A stretch of DNA of 8,838 nt from Granulicatella adiacens (GTDB taxonomy: Bacteria; Bacillota; Bacilli; Lactobacillales; Aerococcaceae): assembly GCA_018364485.1 (NCBI GenBank), contig JAGZLX010000063.1:1-8838 (forward strand). Direction: 5' to 3'. The notes under the pieces are model-generated. The model had not been told where the DNA came from, ran no database searches, and worked only from the letters and a program-made list of their open reading frames with translations. The translations under genes were made by a program, and so were the position numbers. Of the stretch, positions 6,061 to 8,838 are shown in pieces; the stretch's first letter is position 1; every line of letters begins with the position of its first letter.

Positions 6061-6124
6061 GTAATGCTTTTGAAAAGGGGGTGCAATTGATAAAGTATGC
6101 CTAAAACTCGGTGGATAGGGTGAT

Positions 6125-6318
6125 TAAATCAATTCTTGGGCATCCTTACGGATTGTTATTATCATTACCATAATAGGATACCGATTCGAGCCTTCGTCTC
6201 TCATCTTCCAATCTTCAAAGTAGGAGTAATGAGCAAGCTCAAACTCCTACTAATTCATCTTGGATATTATCCCCTATTATGGTGATGATAAAATCCGTAA
6301 GGTCCAAGAATTGATTTA
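6125..6318. repeat. Imperfect inverted repeat pair with internal hairpin
   Basis: The reverse complement of 6125-6177 matches 6273-6318 over about 45 bases, with a 3-base and a 2-base gap and a few mismatches. Shared blocks include CCTATTATGGT, AATCCGTAAGG and CCAAGAATTGATTTA. Between the arms is a nested hairpin: GTAGGAGT (6220-6227) with ACTCCTAC (6243-6250), and inside it TGAGC/GCTCA (6230-6234 with 6237-6241). The right arm continues into the tandem repeat, so this is an inverted partial third copy, not a simple MITE with clean ends. Confidence 0.75.
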
Positions 6319-6501
6319 CTACGTATTCGCCTTCGTGAAATGGAGCGGTGCAGAGAGGTAATGTGTGCTCCTCACAAATTTTTAAATCTTTACGGTTTGT
6401 GATGATAAAATCCGTAAGGTCCAAGAAATGATTTACTACGTATTCACCTTCGTGAAATGGATCGGTGCAGAGAGTTAATGTGTGCTCCTCACAGATTTTA
6501 T
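6282..6501. repeat. 117-bp-period direct repeat, two copies
   Basis: Copy 1 spans about 6282-6384 and copy 2 about 6399-6501. They match over about 103 bases with about five substitutions, at an offset of exactly 117 bases. The offset is a multiple of three, and on the minus strand both copies stay in one open frame with a 39-residue repeat. The few differences are two silent and three amino-acid changes in that frame, giving no sign of protein-level selection. Origin unknown. Confidence 0.85.
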
Positions 6502-6525
6502 ATAGCTTTTTAAGAATGAAAGTGC

Positions 6526-6559
6526 AGGGGAGTTTGGTGTAGACTCTCCTATATTTTTT
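6526..6559 (+). terminator. Probable intrinsic terminator upstream of the flavodoxin gene
   Basis: AGGGGAGT (6526-6533) pairs with ACTCTCCT (6543-6550) with one G-U pair around a 9-nt loop, and a T-run (6554-6559) follows. It would insulate the flavodoxin promoter from transcripts crossing the repeat region. Confidence 0.5.
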
Positions 6560-6570
6560 GTCAGAAACAA

Positions 6571-6599
6571 TAGACGGAGTTTGGTGGATTTGTTATAAT
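6571..6599 (+). promoter_or_regulatory. Promoter of the flavodoxin gene
   Basis: TAGACG (6571-6576) is followed after 17 bases by TATAAT (6594-6599), with a TG extension (TGTTATAAT). The predicted start leaves a leader of only about 25 bases before ATG 6631. An 11-base direct repeat, GGAGTTTGGTG, occurs at 6529-6539 and again at 6576-6586, just after the -35. Confidence 0.7.
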
Positions 6600-6630
6600 C
6601 TTCTTATTGAATGAGAAAGAGAGTGGTATT

Positions 6631-7077
6631 ATGGCAACAGCATTGATCGTATATGCTAGTTTAACAGGAAATACAGAAGAGATTGCAGATATTTTAGCAG
6701 AAGCATTAGAAGAGCGTGGCGTGGAAGTGGACATGAAAGAATGTACTTCAGCGCAAGCAAGCGAATTCCATAATTATGATATTAATGTTGTCGCAACTTA
6801 TACTTACGGAACAGATGGCGACTTACCTGATGAAATCGTAGACTTCTATGAAGAATTAGAGGAAGAGGATTTGACAGGAAAAGTATACGGAGCGCTTGGC
6901 TCAGGGGATACTTTCTACGATAAGTTCTGCCAATCAGTATTAGATTTTGATGCGCAATTTGCAAAAACAGGTGCCAAAAAAGGTGCTGAAAATGTCTTAG
7001 TAGACTTAAACGCTGAAGCAGAAGATATCGAACATATCCAAGCTTTTGCGCAAAGTCTTGTTGACGCTTTAGCATAA
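6631..7077 (+). CDS. Short-chain flavodoxin
   Basis: A small acidic cytoplasmic electron carrier that binds FMN. ATG 6631 gives 148 residues, the standard length for short-chain flavodoxins; an in-frame TTG at 6607 would add eight residues without reason. The phosphate-binding loop is SLTGNTEE (10-17), right after the first strand ALIVYA. The two isoalloxazine-flanking loops are TYTYGTDGDLPDE (about 57-69) and GSGDTFYDKFC. The protein is rich in Asp and Glu, as expected for docking to redox partners. The ribosome binding site is weak (AAGAGAG). The partner enzyme is not in the window. The small gene downstream may be reached by partial readthrough of the hairpin at 7089-7124. Confidence 0.93.
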   Translation: MATALIVYASLTGNTEEIADILAEALEERGVEVDMKECTSAQASEFHNYDINVVATYTYGTDGDLPDEIVDFYEELEEEDLTGKVYGALGSGDTFYDKFCQSVLDFDAQFAKTGAKKGAENVLVDLNAEAEDIEHIQAFAQSLVDALA

Positions 7078-7088
7078 TGATAAATGTT

Positions 7089-7124
7089 AGCTACCTTAGA
7101 CCATTCGTTTAGGGTAGCTTTTTT
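7089..7124 (+). terminator. Intrinsic terminator after the flavodoxin gene
   Basis: AGCTACCTTAGA (7089-7100) pairs with TTTAGGGTAGCT (7108-7119), 12 bp with two G-U pairs and a 7-nt loop, and runs into TTTTTT. It lies immediately before the ribosome binding site of the next gene, so that gene may depend on readthrough. Confidence 0.85.
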
Positions 7125-7138
7125 ATTGGAGGAAAAGA

Positions 7139-7369
7139 ATGTATTATACCGTACAACAAACTGCAGAGAATTTGGAAATCGACTTAGGATATCTCATGCA
7201 TTTAATCCAAACAAAACAAGTGAAGACGGTGGAAGTGGATGGCGAGTTACTGTTAAACAGTGCGCAGTTCGACTTCTTCTTAAAACAACGCGAGCGTCTT
7301 TTGGAGGAGTATCAAAAATATTTAGATGAACCAATTCCTGAAGACATCGATATTAAGGATGAAGACTAG
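7139..7369 (+). CDS. Small HTH/excisionase-like protein
   Basis: A 76-residue protein beginning YYTVQQTAENLEIDLGYLMHLIQTKQVKTVEVDGELLL. This has the shape of the short winged-helix DNA-binding domain of the MerR/excisionase (HTH_17) group: helix, turn, recognition helix, then a strand pair with the VDGE turn. A helical stretch (FFLKQRERLLEEYQKYL) and a strongly acidic tail (DEPIPEDIDIKDED) follow. No integrase, att site or other phage gene is nearby, so a role as excisionase is not supported; a small conserved regulator or adaptor is as likely. GGAGG lies six bases before ATG 7139. No separate promoter is evident between the flavodoxin terminator and this gene. An overlapping frame from 7084 is a shadow. 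Confidence 0.7.
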   Translation: MYYTVQQTAENLEIDLGYLMHLIQTKQVKTVEVDGELLLNSAQFDFFLKQRERLLEEYQKYLDEPIPEDIDIKDED

Positions 7370-7394
7370 AAGTCATTAAAATAAAACAAAAAGA

Positions 7395-7429
7395 AAACTC
7401 TGAAGCCGAGACTCAGAGTTTATTTTTTT
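7395..7429 (+). terminator. Intrinsic terminator
   Basis: AAACTCTGA (7395-7403) pairs with TCAGAGTTT (7413-7421), a perfect 9-bp stem with a 9-nt loop, followed by a run of seven T residues after one A. It ends the transcript of the small HTH-like gene. The next 150 bases (7430-7580) hold AT-rich DNA with no gene I can support. Confidence 0.88.
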
Positions 7430-7580
7430 GGTCAATTGGAAATTAATTAGTTTTCTTTGATATCATAGCGTAGTTTCGTAATGAGCATGATTAATATCAG
7501 GATATTGTTTGAAAAATAACAGCATTTCTATGAAAATGAAAATACACACTGAAAAAACAATTTTTTTTGAAAAAAAGTAG

Positions 7581-7609
7581 TTGACATTAAAGACAAATGA
7601 GTTCATAAT
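7581..7609 (+). promoter_or_regulatory. Strong promoter of the trpX leader
   Basis: A perfect -35 TTGACA (7581-7586), 17-bp spacing and CATAAT (7604-7609) predict a transcript start near 7616. Transcription would cross about 300 bases of leader before trpX. Confidence 0.88.
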
Positions 7610-7639
7610 GAACACATCACTAGAAAAGGAGTTAAGAAC

Positions 7640-7693
7640 ATGGCACACTTAAGTATCGTATTAGAATTAAATACGCGTTGGCAAAGCCACTAG
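7640..7693 (+). CDS. Leader peptide with a single tryptophan codon
   Basis: MAHLSIVLELNTRWQSH, 17 residues, starts at ATG 7640 with AAGGAG eight bases upstream, about 24 bases after the predicted transcript start, and ends at TAG 7691-7693. Trp14 (TGG, 7679-7681) is the only Trp. The downstream gene encodes a tryptophan-binding transport protein, so the peptide is the likely sensor of charged tRNA-Trp. A ribosome at the stop codon would reach to about 7703 and cover segment 7698-7704; a ribosome waiting at Trp14 would end near 7691 and leave it exposed. The SD-to-ATG spacer (7631-7640) can itself pair with 7702-7711. Too short for normal gene finders; the ribosome binding site quality and context are the support. 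Confidence 0.65.
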   Translation: MAHLSIVLELNTRWQSH

Positions 7694-7838
7694 ATACAGG
7701 TTGTTCTTAACGTACATTTGTACATATAGATACAACCTTCATTGACGTGAACTTGTATCTATGTGGATTTCAATTATAAAGCAAACTCGACCACGTAGAT
7801 CTATAGACTAGAGCTGACGTGGTCTTTCTATTTGTATG

Positions 7839-7872
7839 AGAGACTCGTAGTGAAATACGTAGTCTCTTTTTT
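7839..7872 (+). terminator. Leader terminator before trpX
   Basis: AGAGACT plus CGTA (7839-7849) pairs with TACG, a bulged T, and AGTCTCT (7856-7867), with a GTGAAA loop and a T-run to 7872. It stands 45 bases before the trpX start. Its 5' arm can alternatively pair with 7821-7828. Confidence 0.85.
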
Positions 7873-7916
7873 AATTGAGTTTGCGAAAAATTATTTAATT
7901 TTTGGAGGAATTCATC

Positions 7917-8838
7917 ATGAAAAAGAACAAAAGCATTTATTTATTCGGAGCATTATTAGTATTAGTAGTCATTGGAGCATTATTCTTCAATCAATCAGGA
8001 GATAAAAATAAAGAAACAAACGCAAATAACACAGTTTCAACGCAAACAGAAACCGTTAAAATTGGGGTATTACAATTACTTAGCCACCCAGCCTTAGATG
8101 CGATTTATAAAGGATTACAAGACGAATTGAAGAACGAAGGATATGAAGTTGGTAAAAACTTAGAAATCGATCTTCAAAACGCACAAGGCGACCAAAGTAA
8201 CTTAGCAAGCATGTCTGAAAAATTAGTTTCAGGTGGAAACAACATTTTAGTAGGGATCACAACTCCTGCAACATTAGCGTTAGCGAACAATACAAAAGAA
8301 ACACCAATTATTATGGGTGGGATTACTTATCCAGTAGAAGCTGGTTTAATCGCAAGTGAATCAAAACCAGGAAACAACATCACAGGGGTTAGTGACCGTA
8401 CACCAATCAAACAACAATTAGAAATTATGAAACAAGTACTTCCTAACATGAAAAAAGTCGGTATTCTTTACACTTCAAGTGAAGATAACGCCGTAAAACA
8501 AGCCGAAGAAGCTGAAAAATACGCAAAAGAATTAGGTTTAGAAGTTAAAGTTTCAACGATTGCAAACACAAACGATATTCAACAAGTAACTGAAAGCCTA
8601 GCAAGCCAAGTAGATGCAATCTTCGTTCCAATCGATAACACAATTGCAAGTGCAATGGCAACAGTGACTCAAGTAACAGATGCAGTTAAGGTGCCAGTAT
8701 TCCCTTCAGCTGATACAATGGTTGCTGACGGTGGAGTATTAGGTGTAGGTGTTGACCAATACCAAATCGGTGTAGAAACAGCTAAAGTAGTTGTAAAAGT
8801 TCTAAAAGGTGCTAACCCAGCCGATACACCAATCACAT
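7917..8838 (+). CDS. trpX: Tryptophan ABC transporter substrate-binding protein TrpX, 3' end missing
   Basis: The first 307 residues of an ABC_sub_bind-family (PF04392) extracellular binding protein; the frame is open at the window edge. It closely follows the streptococcal TrpX pattern: VGILYTSSEDNA-type and AIFVPIDNTIAS segments, VLQLLSHPALDAIYKGLQDEL near the start of the mature part, NITGVSDRTPIKQQLEIMKQ, and a terminal KVLKGANPADTPI. The N-terminus has a hydrophobic segment (about 7-24) but no lipobox cysteine, so it is probably held by an uncleaved anchor or secreted rather than lipid-anchored. ATG 7917 has GGAGG eight bases upstream. The permease (trpY) and ATPase (trpZ) genes would be expected just beyond the window. 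Expression is likely set by the attenuator upstream. Ligand specificity rests on family resemblance and the Trp codon in the leader. Confidence 0.9.
   Translation, partial: MKKNKSIYLFGALLVLVVIGALFFNQSGDKNKETNANNTVSTQTETVKIGVLQLLSHPALDAIYKGLQDELKNEGYEVGKNLEIDLQNAQGDQSNLASMSEKLVSGGNNILVGITTPATLALANNTKETPIIMGGITYPVEAGLIASESKPGNNITGVSDRTPIKQQLEIMKQVLPNMKKVGILYTSSEDNAVKQAEEAEKYAKELGLEVKVSTIANTNDIQQVTESLASQVDAIFVPIDNTIASAMATVTQVTDAVKVPVFPSADTMVADGGVLGVGVDQYQIGVETAKVVVKVLKGANPADTPIT

Larger units (their letters stand above)
6239..6592 (-). pseudogene. Possible remnant of a repeat-containing gene
   Basis: The minus strand is open for 117 codons from just after a TAA at 6595-6593 to TGA at 6241-6239. 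It reads ...LPCTFILKKLYKICEEHT, then twice a 39-residue unit including CEEHTL.LCT.PFHEGEYVVN and FLDLTDFIIT, and ends IQDELVGV. No ATG or GTG start exists in the open stretch; the only start-like codon is TTG 6424, inside the second unit, without a ribosome binding site. The upstream end runs into the flavodoxin promoter. I do not recognise the family. A decayed 3' gene fragment is the simplest reading; the frame may also be an accidental product of the repeat. Confidence 0.3.
7616..7916 (+). promoter_or_regulatory. trpX 5' leader: candidate ribosome-mediated transcription attenuator
   Basis: The leader contains a short translated peptide and a chain of overlapping helices. Set one: SL1 7631-7640 with 7702-7711; SL2 7723-7735 with 7753-7765; SL3 7789-7796 with 7817-7824, extended inside by 7797-7803 with 7809-7815. 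With set one formed, the terminator hairpin 7839-7867 is free to fold. Set two: 7698-7704 with 7732-7738; 7757-7766 with 7791-7800 (10 bp, one G-U); 7821-7828 with 7838-7845 (8 bp, two G-U). Each helix of set two breaks its neighbours in set one, and the last removes the 5' arm of the terminator. An 8-bp helix, GCAAACTC (7781-7788) with GAGTTTGC (7877-7884), could close the 3' half. No T-box motif is present. Pairings are seen; the switching role is inferred. Confidence 0.65.

Noticed and set aside
6282..6501. CRISPR array
   Set aside because: Only two copies of about 103 bases with a 14-base gap; no short regular repeats and no cas genes.
6782..7075. Minus-strand frame opposite the flavodoxin gene
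   Set aside because: Shadow of the flavodoxin coding sequence with no start signals.
7084..7329. Open frame overlapping the small HTH-like gene
   Set aside because: It begins before the terminator hairpin, lacks a ribosome binding site, and is out of frame with the better-supported gene starting at 7139.
7447..7527. Short minus-strand frame ending LITKLRYDIKEN, looking like the tail of a membrane protein
   Set aside because: Only about 26 codons with no start or ribosome binding site; too short to tell a gene remnant from chance.
7463..7648. Minus-strand frame of 61 codons
   Set aside because: It runs across the strong trpX leader promoter and ribosome binding site and is low-complexity (Phe/Ile-rich) from AT-rich DNA.
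7616..7916. Trp T-box riboswitch upstream of trpX
   Set aside because: The conserved T-box antiterminator sequence (AGGGTGG-ACCGCG type) and specifier-loop architecture are absent; a translated leader peptide fits better.

Overview
The window is AT-rich DNA with strong AGGAGG-type ribosome binding sites, hairpin plus T-run terminators, a class A sortase and a TrpX-type tryptophan transporter. This suggests a low-GC Gram-positive (Firmicutes), most likely of the order Lactobacillales. I cannot name the species from sequence alone.

Layout. (1) 1-520: the 3' end of a phage-type nuclease-fold (PBECR-like) gene, a compact cloverleaf-like stretch, and a long bidirectional terminator. (2) 526-3025, minus strand: a three-gene cobalt/nickel ECF transporter operon, cbiM-cbiQ-cbiO, with overlapping or closely spaced genes. 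(3) 3201-3473: a small GNAT-fold acetyltransferase. (4) 3485-3664: an intergenic unit with a response-regulator-like direct repeat, a -10 box, a C-rich hairpin stretch with an anti-Shine-Dalgarno motif and a perfect terminator; it looks like a small regulatory RNA. (5) 3725-5107: an RsmC-like methyltransferase tightly linked to a class A sortase. (6) 5149-6033, minus strand: a manganese-type cation diffusion facilitator. (7) 6040-6600: about 570 bases without an intact gene, holding a 117-bp tandem repeat, a partial inverted third copy and a decayed minus-strand reading frame. (8) 6631-7369: a short-chain flavodoxin and a small HTH-like protein. (9) 7581-8838: promoter, 17-residue leader peptide with one Trp codon, about 220 bases of mutually exclusive hairpins ending in an intrinsic terminator, then the start of trpX, which runs off the window.

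The most striking system is the trpX leader. Seven helices can be drawn that alternate along the RNA, each excluding its neighbour. One set (SL1, SL2, SL3) leaves the terminator free to fold. The other set ends by capturing the 5' arm of the terminator. The first competing segment starts 5 nt beyond the leader stop codon, where a ribosome at the stop would cover it and a ribosome waiting at the Trp codon would not. This fits ribosome-mediated attenuation of tryptophan uptake, without a T-box. The pairings are read directly from the sequence; the mechanism is inferred.

Metal handling recurs (Co/Ni import, Mn-type export), but the genes lie in separate transcription units, and I see no evidence that they act as one pathway.
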